Assembly: GCF_001422725.1 (NCBI RefSeq)
Contig: NZ_LMMA01000032.1
Span: forward strand, 481,198-545,197
DNA length: 64,000 nucleotides
Direction: 5' to 3'
Source: Flavobacterium sp. Leaf82
Lineage (GTDB): Bacteria > Bacteroidota > Bacteroidia > Flavobacteriales > Flavobacteriaceae
Numbering within the stretch: the stretch's first letter is position 1; each line of letters opens with the position of its first letter. Both the position numbers and the translations under genes were made by a program. Under the pieces are notes generated by a model. That model did not search any database. It had not been told where the DNA came from and saw only the letters and a list, made by a program, of their open reading frames with translations. Of the stretch, positions 9,407 through 18,212 are shown piece by piece.

Positions 9407-10186
9407 TTATTCTTCAGTAATTCTGATATCATTAGCTATCGGAATTGTATCTACTTGCTTGAAATAATCAATCAATACATTTCGAAGTTTGTAATTCAAA
9501 TCAAATTTCTCAATACCTTTTGCGAAAAAAGCCATACTGTCACCGCCGTTTGCGAGATAATCATTTGTAGCTACATAATAAACTTTATTAAGATCCAGAG
9601 GTTTTCCTTGTATTAGAATATTTTTTGCAGTATTATTTTTTGTAATCGTAAAAGTCATTCCGGATAGTGGTTGTGCTTTTTGAATTTTAATAATATAAGA
9701 AGTTATCTCCAGAATCTGATCTCCTTTTAATGCTACTACAAGGAGGTTATTTTCAAATGGCATAATTTCATAAGCAGTTCTTGTGGTAATATTTCCTTTT
9801 GGTAAAATTGCTCTTATACCACCATGATTCAACAAACATAAATCGATACTTTTTTTTTCTCGGGCTTTAAAAACAATATTCCCTCTTTCTATACAAACAT
9901 CTGCTAAAAGATTTCCAATACTTGTTTGCCATTTTCCGTTATTTATATCAAGCGTTTCAGGACTATACGCAAGAACGCTGTCTAAATCCTTATTAATGTG
10001 ATTGCGATAAGGCTTAATAAAAGCTTCAATTTTTGGAGATTCACTATCTTTTTCATCAATAGGGAGTTGTTTTCCTTCTATCTTGGTCAAATTATAATGT
10101 TTTTGACTACAGGATAATATGAAAAAAAGTGTTAAGAATATAACAAAAAGTTTTAAAAATCCGTTATACTTTTTTAGTTTTACCAT
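9407..10186 (-). CDS. 5'-nucleotidase C-terminal domain lipoprotein
   Basis: 259 residues. The N-terminus (FLKLFVIFLTLFFILSC) is a lipoprotein signal with the lipidated Cys at about 26. The body matches the 5'-nucleotidase C-terminal domain: GNLLADVC, NHGGIRA, the YEIMPFENNL segment, and YYVATNDYLANGGDSM near the end. It carries no metallophosphatase motifs of its own. Transcribed first, followed 51 bases later by the catalytic-domain gene, so the pair probably makes a two-subunit enzyme, with this partner membrane-anchored and contributing the nucleotide-binding part (inference). Divergent from the next gene, with 47 bases between starts. Confidence 0.85.
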   Translation of the reverse strand: MVKLKKYNGFLKLFVIFLTLFFILSCSQKHYNLTKIEGKQLPIDEKDSESPKIEAFIKPYRNHINKDLDSVLAYSPETLDINNGKWQTSIGNLLADVCIERGNIVFKAREKKSIDLCLLNHGGIRAILPKGNITTRTAYEIMPFENNLLVVALKGDQILEITSYIIKIQKAQPLSGMTFTITKNNTAKNILIQGKPLDLNKVYYVATNDYLANGGDSMAFFAKGIEKFDLNYKLRNVLIDYFKQVDTIPIANDIRITEE

Positions 10187-10233
10187 CTTAAATGCGACTT
10201 AAATAATTAATTTTGTAATCTGGCGAAAGTACT

Positions 10234-10746
10234 ATGTTTTTAAATTATATAAAGGAATTTTTTGTAAAAAAAACATTAAATAAAAACTTGAATAATTTCA
10301 AAAACGAAGTCTTTACAAGCAATATACAAACAATTGGTTTGCTGACTGATGAAAGTAATTTTAGACATTCGAAAGAGCTGGCAGATGAATTGGTTTTGCA
10401 GGGTATAGCGCCTCAGAACATAAAAATTGTTGCCTATAGAAGTAAATTTAAAGAAAAAGAAACGTATTCTGTCCCTACTTTTGGTAAAAAACATATCAAT
10501 TGGAATGGAGAAATTACAGCCGTTTTCTTGAATGAATTTATAGACACAGAATTTGATCTTTTGATTAGTTATTATAATATCGAAATAGCCATTTTGATGA
10601 TGATAACCAACCAATCAAAAGCCAGGTTTAAAGTGGGATTTGCATCTGTGGATAAAAGTTTAAATCGATGGATGATAGATACCACTATGGAGAATTACAA
10701 ACTTTTCGTACACGAATTGTTTAAATATTTAAAGAGTATAAAATAA
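10234..10746 (+). CDS. Conserved Flavobacterial protein of unknown function (DUF6913-like)
   Basis: 170 residues, no signal peptide or membrane helix. It resembles a small conserved Bacteroidetes family, remembered as DUF6913, often found next to dapA; the family name is from memory. Visible features are a basic N-terminal helix, then alternating alpha/beta segments (IQTIGLLTDES, KIVAYRSK, FDLLISYYN, RFKVGFAS) suggestive of a Rossmann-like fold. A TAATTTTG -7-like box sits at 10208-10215. It is followed 15 bases later by dapA, so the two are likely co-transcribed. Function unknown. Confidence 0.7.
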   Translation: MFLNYIKEFFVKKTLNKNLNNFKNEVFTSNIQTIGLLTDESNFRHSKELADELVLQGIAPQNIKIVAYRSKFKEKETYSVPTFGKKHINWNGEITAVFLNEFIDTEFDLLISYYNIEIAILMMITNQSKARFKVGFASVDKSLNRWMIDTTMENYKLFVHELFKYLKSIK

Positions 10747-10761
10747 AATATAAATTAGAAT

Positions 10762-11643
10762 ATGCAATCATTAATAGGAACTGGTGTTGCTCTTGTAACC
10801 CCATTTAAAAAAGACTTTTCAATTGATATCGAAGCTTTACAGCGCATCGTTAATTTTTCGATAGACGGCGGAGTTGAATATCTTGTAGTTATGGGAACAA
10901 CAGCAGAAAATGCTACCCTTACTCAAGCCGAAAAAGAATTGGTTATAAAAACAGTAATCGATACAAATAAAGGAAGATTGCCTTTGGTTCTTGGAGTTGG
11001 AGGTAATAATACGATGCAGATCATTGAGGAATTAAAAACCAGGGATTTCTCTGCTTTTGAAGCCATACTTTCTGTATCTCCTTATTATAATAAACCTACA
11101 CAAGAAGGAATTTACCAACATTTTAAAGCTATTGCAGAAGCGTCACCAATTCCGGTTATTTTGTATAACGTTCCGGGAAGAACTGCCAGTAATATGCTTC
11201 CATCTACAGTAATTCGTCTTGCGAATGAATTTAGTAATATCGTTGCAATAAAAGAAGCTGCCGGAGACATGGCTCAGGCTTTGCAATTGATTAAAAATGC
11301 GCCAAAAGATTTTCTTGTAATTTCAGGAGACGATATGATAGCTTTGCCAATTGTTTTAGCTGGTGGAGCAGGTGTAATTTCTGTTATTGGACAAGGTTTT
11401 CCAAAAGAATTTACAGAAATGATACGTTTGGGTTTAAATAAAAAAGTAACAGAAGCGTTTAAAACTCAGTACTTTTTATCAGATTGTATCGATATGATTT
11501 TTGAACAGGGAAATCCTGCCGGAATCAAACAAGTCTTTCAAGCCCTTGGTATTGCTGAGAACACAGTGCGTTTGCCGTTAGTAAGCGTTGATGATTCTCT
11601 GGCAGACAGATTGAATGAATTTGTAAAAAACAGCATAAAATAA
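10762..11643 (+). CDS. dapA: 4-hydroxy-tetrahydrodipicolinate synthase DapA
   Basis: 293 residues, usual length. Condenses pyruvate with aspartate semialdehyde in the lysine/diaminopimelate pathway. The Schiff-base lysine is K164 in VAIKEAAGD, the catalytic Tyr is Y135 in LYNVPGR, and the pyruvate-binding turn appears as GTTAEN (usually GTTGE, so Gly is Ala here, as in other Bacteroidetes members as far as I recall). GGAGVISV lies near the active site. Downstream of the unknown 10234-10746 gene with a 15-base gap. Confident by full-length match. Confidence 0.97.
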   Translation: MQSLIGTGVALVTPFKKDFSIDIEALQRIVNFSIDGGVEYLVVMGTTAENATLTQAEKELVIKTVIDTNKGRLPLVLGVGGNNTMQIIEELKTRDFSAFEAILSVSPYYNKPTQEGIYQHFKAIAEASPIPVILYNVPGRTASNMLPSTVIRLANEFSNIVAIKEAAGDMAQALQLIKNAPKDFLVISGDDMIALPIVLAGGAGVISVIGQGFPKEFTEMIRLGLNKKVTEAFKTQYFLSDCIDMIFEQGNPAGIKQVFQALGIAENTVRLPLVSVDDSLADRLNEFVKNSIK

Positions 11644-11779
11644 GAGTGAGATTGCCGGTATTTTATTATACCAAAAAATATTTTGTAGTAGCTAAATTAA
11701 TAACTAAATTTGCCACCGGAACTTCGGTGTGATTTTGCTTTGGCATAATTGTCTAAGAAATCATAATAAAAGTAAGAAA

Positions 11780-12574
11780 ATGAAAAAAATAGTATCTCTA
11801 TTAATTGTTGTTGTCCTTTTTTGTTCTTGTAGTGAATATCAAAAAGCATTAAAAAATGAAGATGTTGCAGCCAAATTTGATGTGGCAACAAAAATGTATG
11901 ATGCTGGAAAATATTCAAAAGCCATTCGTCTTTTTGAACAATTAGCACCTTCATATAGAGGTAAGCCTCAGGCAGAAAAACTATTTTATATGTTTGCCCA
12001 GTCTTATTACAAATCAAAACAATACTATTTAGCAGGTTATCAGTTCGAAAGTTTTGTTTCAGGTTATCCGCGTAGTGAAAAAGTACAGGAAGCTGCTTTT
12101 TTGGGAGCCTACAGCTATTCAAAATTAGCTCCGGTTTATAGCTTAGATCAGACAGATACACAAAAGGCATTAGAAAAATTACAAGCTTTTATTGATAATT
12201 ATCCAAATTCAGAATACATCGCACAAGCAAATGAAACTGTGAAAATTTTGAATGGTAAACTAGAGAAAAAAGCATACGAAAATGCAAAAGGATACAATAC
12301 AATTTCAGATTATAAGTCAGCATTAATTGCATTTGATAATTTTATCGCTGATTTTCCCGGAACGCCGTTTAAAGAAGATGCTTTATTCTACAAATACGAT
12401 TCAGCATATAAACTGGCAATAAATAGTGTTCCTGCAAAAATGGAAGAACGTTTAAATGTTGCAAAAGTGGCTTATAACAACTTAATTAAGTTTAATAGCG
12501 CTACAAAATATAAAAAAGAGGCAGACGAAATGAATGCCAGAGTGGAAACAGATTTACAAAAATTTACTAAATAA
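11780..12574 (+). CDS. bamD: Outer membrane protein assembly factor BamD
   Basis: 264 residues from the ATG at 11780. A longer frame opens at 11729, but the methionine at 11780 begins a proper lipoprotein signal (MKKIVSLLIVVVLFCSCS), so that start is chosen. The mature part is a string of TPR helices (KMYDAGKYSKAIRLFEQL, FMFAQSYYKSKQYYLAGY, LQAFIDNYPNSEY) typical of BamD, the lipoprotein of the BAM complex that folds beta-barrels into the outer membrane. It is followed 9 bases later by the omega subunit gene, in a bamD-omega-coaBC-DUF4835-recN order known from Bacteroidetes. Confidence 0.92.
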   Translation: MKKIVSLLIVVVLFCSCSEYQKALKNEDVAAKFDVATKMYDAGKYSKAIRLFEQLAPSYRGKPQAEKLFYMFAQSYYKSKQYYLAGYQFESFVSGYPRSEKVQEAAFLGAYSYSKLAPVYSLDQTDTQKALEKLQAFIDNYPNSEYIAQANETVKILNGKLEKKAYENAKGYNTISDYKSALIAFDNFIADFPGTPFKEDALFYKYDSAYKLAINSVPAKMEERLNVAKVAYNNLIKFNSATKYKKEADEMNARVETDLQKFTK

Positions 12575-12583
12575 AATAAAGTC

Positions 12584-12901
12584 ATGGATTTAAAAAAGAC
12601 GAATGCTCCTGTAAATACAATAACATACAATAAAACAGTTATTGAAGAGCCAACAGGAAATGTGTATGAGGCAATTACCATTATGGCTAAAAGAGCAAAT
12701 CAAATTAATTCTGAAATTAAAAAAGAATTAACTGAGAAATTAGAAGAGTTTGCTACATATAATGACAGTCTTGAAGAAGTTTTTGAAAATAAAGAGCAAA
12801 TTGAAGTTTCTAAATTTTACGAAAAATTACCAAAACCACATGCTTTAGCAGTTCAGGAATGGTTAGACGGTAAAACTTACCACAGAAATTCAAATAAATA
12901 A
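12584..12901 (+). CDS. rpoZ: DNA-directed RNA polymerase subunit omega, Bacteroidetes type
   Basis: 105 residues. The region GNVYEAITIMAKRANQIN matches the omega/RPB6 core (xxYExxxxxAxRAxQI), followed by an acidic helix and a Bacteroidetes-specific C-terminal tail. Omega stabilises the beta' subunit and helps polymerase assembly. Lies 9 bases after bamD and 11 bases before coaBC, so it is embedded in a housekeeping operon. It is longer than the E. coli protein (91 residues) and diverged outside the core, as is usual for this phylum. Confidence 0.88.
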   Translation: MDLKKTNAPVNTITYNKTVIEEPTGNVYEAITIMAKRANQINSEIKKELTEKLEEFATYNDSLEEVFENKEQIEVSKFYEKLPKPHALAVQEWLDGKTYHRNSNK

Positions 12902-12912
12902 TATATAGTATA

Positions 12913-14127
12913 ATGTCAGTTTTAAACGGGAAGAAAATTTTACTGGGTGTTTCTGGTGGAATTGCAGCCTATAAAACAGCCTCATTAGTACGACTTTTTA
13001 TAAAAGCAGGTGCACATGTCCAAGTGATAATGACACCTGCTTCTAAGGATTTTGTAACCCCACTTACGTTATCTACGTTATCAAAAAATCCTGTACACTC
13101 CAGTTTCTTTAATCAGGATGATGAAGACGCCGTTTGGAACAATCATGTTGAATTGGCACTTTGGGCTGATTTAATCTTAATTGCTCCCGCAACAGCCAAT
13201 ACATTATCTAAAATGGCTACAGGAAACTGCGATAATCTTTTAATAGCTACTTATTTATCAGCTAAATGTCCTGTTTATTTTGCTCCGGCAATGGATCTGG
13301 ATATGTACAAGCATCCATCAACCTTATCAAGTTTTGCAGCTCTGAAACAATTTGGAAATGTAATGATTCCTGCTGAAAATGGAGAATTGGCAAGTGGCTT
13401 ATCCGGCGAAGGCCGAATGGCTGAACCTGAGAATATTATAGCATTTCTTGAGGCTGACTTAGAAAGTAAATTACCACTAAAAGGAAAAAAAATACTAGTT
13501 ACTGCCGGTCCAACATACGAAGCAATAGATCCCGTACGTTTTATAGGAAATCATTCTTCAGGAAAAATGGGGTTTGATATCGCTAACGAAGCGGCTAATT
13601 TAGGCGCGCAGGTAATCCTGGTTTCAGGACCTACGCATTATAAAGCAAAAAATAATTTAGTTACAGTTATTGATGTAATCTCTGCTCAGGATATGTATGA
13701 TGCTTGCCATTTGCATTTTAATGATGTTGATGTTGCTATTGCAGCAGCAGCAGTGGCAGATTACAGACCAAAAGTTGTAGCTTTACAAAAGATTAAAAAA
13801 GCATCTGAAGAATTTTCGATAGAGCTTGAAAAAACAAAAGACATATTAGCATCGCTTGGAGCAATCAAGAAAAACCAGTATTTAATTGGGTTTGCTTTAG
13901 AGACAGAAAATGAAATTGAAAATGCTAAGTTGAAAATTCAGAAAAAAAACTTAGATTTGATTGTTTTAAATTCCTTACAAGATGAAGGTGCCGGTTTTAA
14001 GAAAGAAACGAATAAAGTGACTTTTATAGACCATAACTTTAAAATCGAACCAATGGAATTAAAAGCAAAAGAATCTGTTGCAGTTGATATTTTAAATAAA
14101 GTGATTTCGCATTTTTCCGAATCATAA
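12913..14127 (+). CDS. coaBC: Bifunctional CoaBC (PPC decarboxylase / phosphopantothenate-cysteine ligase)
   Basis: 404 residues. The N-terminal CoaC flavoprotein half has GVSGGIAAYKTA, the ATANTLSKMATGNCDNLL segment and the PAMDLDMYKHPST region. The C-terminal CoaB half starts at about 190 with ILVTAGPTYEAIDPVRFIGN and HSSGKMG, and carries AAAVADYRP and the KTKDIL lysine motif. Together they convert 4'-phosphopantothenate to 4'-phosphopantetheine in coenzyme A synthesis. The last step of the pathway, coaE, is also in this window (19213-19809). In the bamD-omega operon, 11 bases after rpoZ. Confidence 0.97.
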   Translation: MSVLNGKKILLGVSGGIAAYKTASLVRLFIKAGAHVQVIMTPASKDFVTPLTLSTLSKNPVHSSFFNQDDEDAVWNNHVELALWADLILIAPATANTLSKMATGNCDNLLIATYLSAKCPVYFAPAMDLDMYKHPSTLSSFAALKQFGNVMIPAENGELASGLSGEGRMAEPENIIAFLEADLESKLPLKGKKILVTAGPTYEAIDPVRFIGNHSSGKMGFDIANEAANLGAQVILVSGPTHYKAKNNLVTVIDVISAQDMYDACHLHFNDVDVAIAAAAVADYRPKVVALQKIKKASEEFSIELEKTKDILASLGAIKKNQYLIGFALETENEIENAKLKIQKKNLDLIVLNSLQDEGAGFKKETNKVTFIDHNFKIEPMELKAKESVAVDILNKVISHFSES

Positions 14128-14196
14128 TAATTAGAATAAAAACTAAAAGCAAGGATAGTAAAACTCTTTCCTGCTAAATCAAATAGTATCATTCTC

Positions 14197-15081
14197 ATGA
14201 ATAAAATAGTTGCACTTTTCGCTTTTTTCATTTTTGGCTTTACACAAGCACAACAGTTAAATTGTACGGTAACTATTAATACGGAAAGATTACCCAATCC
14301 CAATCAGCAAGTTTTTAAAACACTGCAGACATCTTTGTCTGAATTTGTAAATAAAACAGATTGGACAGGATCAGTTTTAAAACAAAACGAGAGAATCAAT
14401 TGTTCAATGTATATTACATTGTCTTCAAATAGTTCTGATCAATTTACAGGTACAATTCAGGTACAATCATCCCGATTGATTTTTAATTCTACATATTCTT
14501 CGCCGGTATTTAATTATAACGATAAAGATTTTAATTTTAGATATACAGAATACGAGCCATTATTGTTCAATCCAACTACTTTTGAATCAAATCTGGTTTC
14601 TGTTGTTTCTTTCTACAGTTACTTAATTTTGGCAATGGATGCCGATACTTTCCAAATGGGAGCAGGAAATCAGTATCTTGAAACAGCTCAAAATATTGCA
14701 AACGTTGCACAACAAGGCGGATTTAAAGGCTGGAGCCAGTCAGATGGAGTTCAGAACCGTTATTATTTAATAAATGATATGGTTTCTCCAATGTATAGCG
14801 ACCTTCGTCAAACCATGTATGCTTATCATACAGGTTTAGATGGAATGAGCGTGGATTTGAAAACATCAAAAGAAAAAATCAAAGCAGCAATAATCATCAT
14901 CGGAAAATTAAATTCAGTTAAACCCAATGCTTTTTTGACCAGAGTGTTTTTTGATGCTAAATCAGATGAAATAGTCTCAATATTTTCAGGAGGACCTAGT
15001 ATTCCTGTTGGAGATTTGACCGATGTATTGAATAAGGTATCACCTTTGAATTCTACTAAATGGTCCCAGATTAAATTTTAA
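14197..15081 (+). CDS. DUF4835 family protein (PorD-like, T9SS-associated)
   Basis: 294 residues with a signal peptide (MNKIVALFAFFIFGFTQAQ). The conserved opening (QLNCTVTINTERLPNPNQQVF then LQTSLSEFVNKTDWT) and the ending with NPTTFESNLVSVVSFYSYLILAMDAD match DUF4835, a Bacteroidetes-only periplasmic family. Some pipelines name this family type IX secretion protein PorD; that name is from memory and its exact role is not established to my knowledge. It sits between coaBC and recN, a gene order common in the phylum. Confidence 0.85.
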   Translation: MNKIVALFAFFIFGFTQAQQLNCTVTINTERLPNPNQQVFKTLQTSLSEFVNKTDWTGSVLKQNERINCSMYITLSSNSSDQFTGTIQVQSSRLIFNSTYSSPVFNYNDKDFNFRYTEYEPLLFNPTTFESNLVSVVSFYSYLILAMDADTFQMGAGNQYLETAQNIANVAQQGGFKGWSQSDGVQNRYYLINDMVSPMYSDLRQTMYAYHTGLDGMSVDLKTSKEKIKAAIIIIGKLNSVKPNAFLTRVFFDAKSDEIVSIFSGGPSIPVGDLTDVLNKVSPLNSTKWSQIKF

Positions 15082-15136
15082 TTGATTTATTCTATTTACT
15101 TTCTTTTACTAATTTTTATACTTACACAATTTCCTT

Positions 15137-16789
15137 ATGATTACGTCCTTGTCGATTAAAAATTATGCCCTGATTGAAAAACTCACAATCGATTTTTCAA
15201 GAGGTTTTTCTATAATTACAGGTGAAACAGGTGCTGGTAAATCTATTATATTGGGTGCAATAGGATTGGTTTTAGGAAAAAGAGCCGACTTAACTTCATT
15301 AAAAAATAAAGAAGAAAAATGTGTAATCGAAGCGCATTTTGAAATCTCTAAATACAACCTTAAAGAATTTTTTGAAACAAATGATCTTGATTATGAAGAT
15401 GAAACTATCATAAGAAGAGAAATTTTGCCTTCAGGAAAATCTCGTGCATTTATAAACGATAGCCCTGTAAACCTTCAGGAATTACAAGATCTAAGTTTGT
15501 TTTTGATTGATATTCACTCACAACAACAAACTCAGGAACTTTCAGATGAAGGTGTTCAGTTTAAAATAATTGATGCAATTGCTAATAATTTTGATACTAT
15601 TCAATCTTATCAGAAAGTATTAAAATCATATAAAGCAGATAAATCGAAATTAAATGCTTTGTTGAAAAAGCAAAGCGATTCAGGAAAAGAGCAGGAATAC
15701 AATGCTTTTTTATTGAATGAATTGGTTTCGGCAAAATTAAAATCAGGCGAGCAGGAAGAATTAGAAACTGATTTTGAGAAATTAAACAATGTTGAAATTA
15801 TAAAAGAAGCAATTGATAAATCGTTGGTTATTGCTAACGAAGAACAATTTGGCGTTTTTCATAATTTAAATGAAATCAAAACAGCTTTACAAAAAATTGC
15901 CCTTTTTTCTCCAGAATATAAAAGTGTATTTGAAAGAATTACAAGTTTGGCAATCGAATTTGATGATGTTTCGAAAGAATTGCAAAATGCTTCTGAGAAA
16001 TTATTGAATGATCCTGCGCAATTAGAACTGGTAAGTCAAAAATTACAATTGATTTATAATTTACAAAAAAAGCATCAGGTAACCTCAGTTGATGAATTGA
16101 TTGAAATTCAGGCCAATTTAGGAAATACGCTATTAGAGCTTGATAATATAGAAGAAGAAATAGCCGCTTTGTCAAAAGCTATAGAAGAGAAGGTCGTTGA
16201 ATTGGATGCTTTTTCAGCAACTATTCATCAAAACAGAACCAATGCAATTCCGGTTTTATCTCAAAAACTAATTTCGATTTTAGAAACTTTAGGAATGCCA
16301 AACGTTCGTTTTAATATGGAACTTTTACCATCAGAAAACTATTTCCAAAACGGAAAAGACGAATTACAATTTTTATTTTCTGCAAACAAAGGAACCGATT
16401 TTGGATTACTTAAAAAAGTAGCTTCAGGAGGAGAAATGTCTCGTATTATGTTGGCTGTAAAAGCAATTTTAGCACAATACTCAAAATTGCCTACTTTAAT
16501 TTTTGACGAAATTGATACAGGAGTTTCTGGAGAAATTGCGATCAGAATGGGAGAGATTATGAAAGAAATGAGTGCTACAATGCAAATTTTTGCCATAACA
16601 CATTTACCTCAAATTGCAGCCAAAGGAGATTCTCATTTTAAAGTTTTCAAATCTACAGTTGATGACGATACACAATCAGAATTAAAGCTATTGTCTCAGG
16701 ACGAAAGAGTTATAGAAATTGCTCAAATGTTATCAGGAGCAGTTGTTTCTGATTCGGCTTTAAATCATGCTAAAGCCTTGTTGAACTAA
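15137..16789 (+). CDS. recN: DNA repair protein RecN
   Basis: 550 residues, the usual length. SMC-like ATPase that acts at DNA double-strand breaks. Walker A is GETGAGKS at 29-36. A long central coiled coil (about 150-360) follows. The signature motif ASGGEMSRIMLAVK and Walker B region TLIFDEIDTGVSG are near the C-terminus, with ITHLPQIAAKGD after them. 55 bases downstream of the DUF4835 gene. Confidence 0.97.
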   Translation: MITSLSIKNYALIEKLTIDFSRGFSIITGETGAGKSIILGAIGLVLGKRADLTSLKNKEEKCVIEAHFEISKYNLKEFFETNDLDYEDETIIRREILPSGKSRAFINDSPVNLQELQDLSLFLIDIHSQQQTQELSDEGVQFKIIDAIANNFDTIQSYQKVLKSYKADKSKLNALLKKQSDSGKEQEYNAFLLNELVSAKLKSGEQEELETDFEKLNNVEIIKEAIDKSLVIANEEQFGVFHNLNEIKTALQKIALFSPEYKSVFERITSLAIEFDDVSKELQNASEKLLNDPAQLELVSQKLQLIYNLQKKHQVTSVDELIEIQANLGNTLLELDNIEEEIAALSKAIEEKVVELDAFSATIHQNRTNAIPVLSQKLISILETLGMPNVRFNMELLPSENYFQNGKDELQFLFSANKGTDFGLLKKVASGGEMSRIMLAVKAILAQYSKLPTLIFDEIDTGVSGEIAIRMGEIMKEMSATMQIFAITHLPQIAAKGDSHFKVFKSTVDDDTQSELKLLSQDERVIEIAQMLSGAVVSDSALNHAKALLN

Positions 16790-16807
16790 AGAAATAATTT
16801 ATATTTG
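16778..16807 (+). promoter_or_regulatory. Probable promoter of fabV
   Basis: TATATTTG at 16800-16807 matches TAnnTTTG. TTG triplets at 16778-16783 lie 16-19 bases upstream, within the Bacteroidetes spacing. The -33 element overlaps the end of recN. About 90 bases upstream of the fabV start. Confidence 0.6.
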
Positions 16808-16897
16808 TCATCTTAAAGCTAATTAAACAAACGTAAATAAGTTAGTCACTATTATCTTAACAGTAGATTAACCGAATCAACGAATAAATAGAAAAAT

Positions 16898-18088
16898 ATG
16901 ATTATAGAACCTAGAATGAGAGGATTTATTTGCTTGACTGCACACCCAAAAGGTAGCGAGCAAAATGTTAAAAATCAAATAGAATATATAAAATCAAAAG
17001 GACCAATTGCAGGTGCAAAAAAAGTATTAGTTATTGGTGCTTCTACAGGTTTTGGATTAGCTTCAAGAATTACAAGTGCTTTTGGATCTGATGCTGCAAC
17101 TATTGGAGTATTTTTTGAAAAACCACCGGTTGAAGGAAAAACAGCTTCACCAGGTTGGTATAATTCTGCTGCATTTGAAACAGAAGCTCACAAAGCAGGT
17201 TTATATGCAAAAAGTATCAATGGAGATGCTTTTTCAAATGAAATAAAAAGACAAACTTTAGATTTAATCAAAGCAGATTTAGGTCAGATTGATCTTGTAA
17301 TCTACAGTTTAGCTTCACCAGTTCGTCAACATCCGGTTACTGGAGTTTTGCACCGTTCTGTTTTAAAGCCAATTGGACAAACATTTACAAATAAAACAGT
17401 AGATTTTCATACCGGAAACGTTACTGAAGTCTCTATTGCTCCGGCAAATGAAGAAGATATTACAAATACTGTAGCAGTAATGGGCGGTGAAGATTGGTCT
17501 ATGTGGATCGATGCTTTAAAAGCAGAGAATTTATTGGCAGATGGAGCTACAACAGTTGCTTACTCGTATATTGGGCCATCATTAACAGAAGCAGTTTACC
17601 GTAAAGGTACAATTGGTCGTGCAAAAGATGATCTTGAGGCTACAGCATTTTCGATTACAGACAGTTTGAAATCAATAGGAGGAAAAGCATATGTTTCTGT
17701 AAACAAAGCATTAGTTACTCAAGCAAGTTCTGCAATACCGGTTATTCCATTATATATTTCTCTTTTGTATAAAATTATGAAAGAAGAAGGAATTCATGAA
17801 GGTTGTATCGAACAGATTCAGCGTTTGTTTCAGGACAGATTATATTCAGGTTCAGAAGTTCCTGTAGATGAGAAAGGAAGAATCAGAATCGACGATTGGG
17901 AAATGCGTGATGACGTTCAGGAAAAAGTGGCTAAACTTTGGTTAGAAGCTACAACTGAAACATTACTTTCGATTGGAGATTTAGCAGGATACAGAAATGA
18001 TTTCTTAAACCTTTTCGGGTTTGAATTTGCTGGAGTAGATTATAAAGCAGAAGCAAATGAAGTTGTCGGAATAGAAAGTATCAAGTAG
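16898..18088 (+). CDS. fabV: FabV-type enoyl-ACP/trans-2-enoyl-CoA reductase
   Basis: 396 residues, the FabV length (about 400, larger than FabI at about 260). Catalyses the last reduction of each fatty-acid elongation round using NAD(P)H. The dinucleotide-binding motif is GASTGFG in KVLVIGASTGFGLASRI; the FabV-specific catalytic pattern Y-x8-K is present as YRKGTIGRAK. The opening RMRGFICLTAHPKGSEQ is typical of the family. FabV enzymes are known to be insensitive to triclosan. A single gene with its own promoter, followed by an intrinsic terminator. Confidence 0.97.
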   Translation: MIIEPRMRGFICLTAHPKGSEQNVKNQIEYIKSKGPIAGAKKVLVIGASTGFGLASRITSAFGSDAATIGVFFEKPPVEGKTASPGWYNSAAFETEAHKAGLYAKSINGDAFSNEIKRQTLDLIKADLGQIDLVIYSLASPVRQHPVTGVLHRSVLKPIGQTFTNKTVDFHTGNVTEVSIAPANEEDITNTVAVMGGEDWSMWIDALKAENLLADGATTVAYSYIGPSLTEAVYRKGTIGRAKDDLEATAFSITDSLKSIGGKAYVSVNKALVTQASSAIPVIPLYISLLYKIMKEEGIHEGCIEQIQRLFQDRLYSGSEVPVDEKGRIRIDDWEMRDDVQEKVAKLWLEATTETLLSIGDLAGYRNDFLNLFGFEFAGVDYKAEANEVVGIESIK

Positions 18089-18111
18089 ACAAAAGAATTA
18101 CTATAAATAGG

Positions 18112-18142
18112 AAACCATCAACCAAAAGTTGATGGTTTTTTT
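18112..18142 (+). terminator. Intrinsic terminator of fabV
   Basis: 11-bp perfect stem AAACCATCAAC/GTTGATGGTTT (18112-18122 and 18128-18138) followed by a T tract, 23 bases after the fabV stop. Confidence 0.9.
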
Positions 18143-18212
18143 ATGAATATAACATATCTTTGTTAAAATTTTGAATTTAAAAAATTGCCACTTTAATACC
18201 GCACATCCCGTT

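Noticed and set aside
18171..18212. Longer start (TTG at 18171) for the glycosyltransferase
   Set aside because: The GT2 fold begins at the ATG at 18213; the extra residues match nothing.
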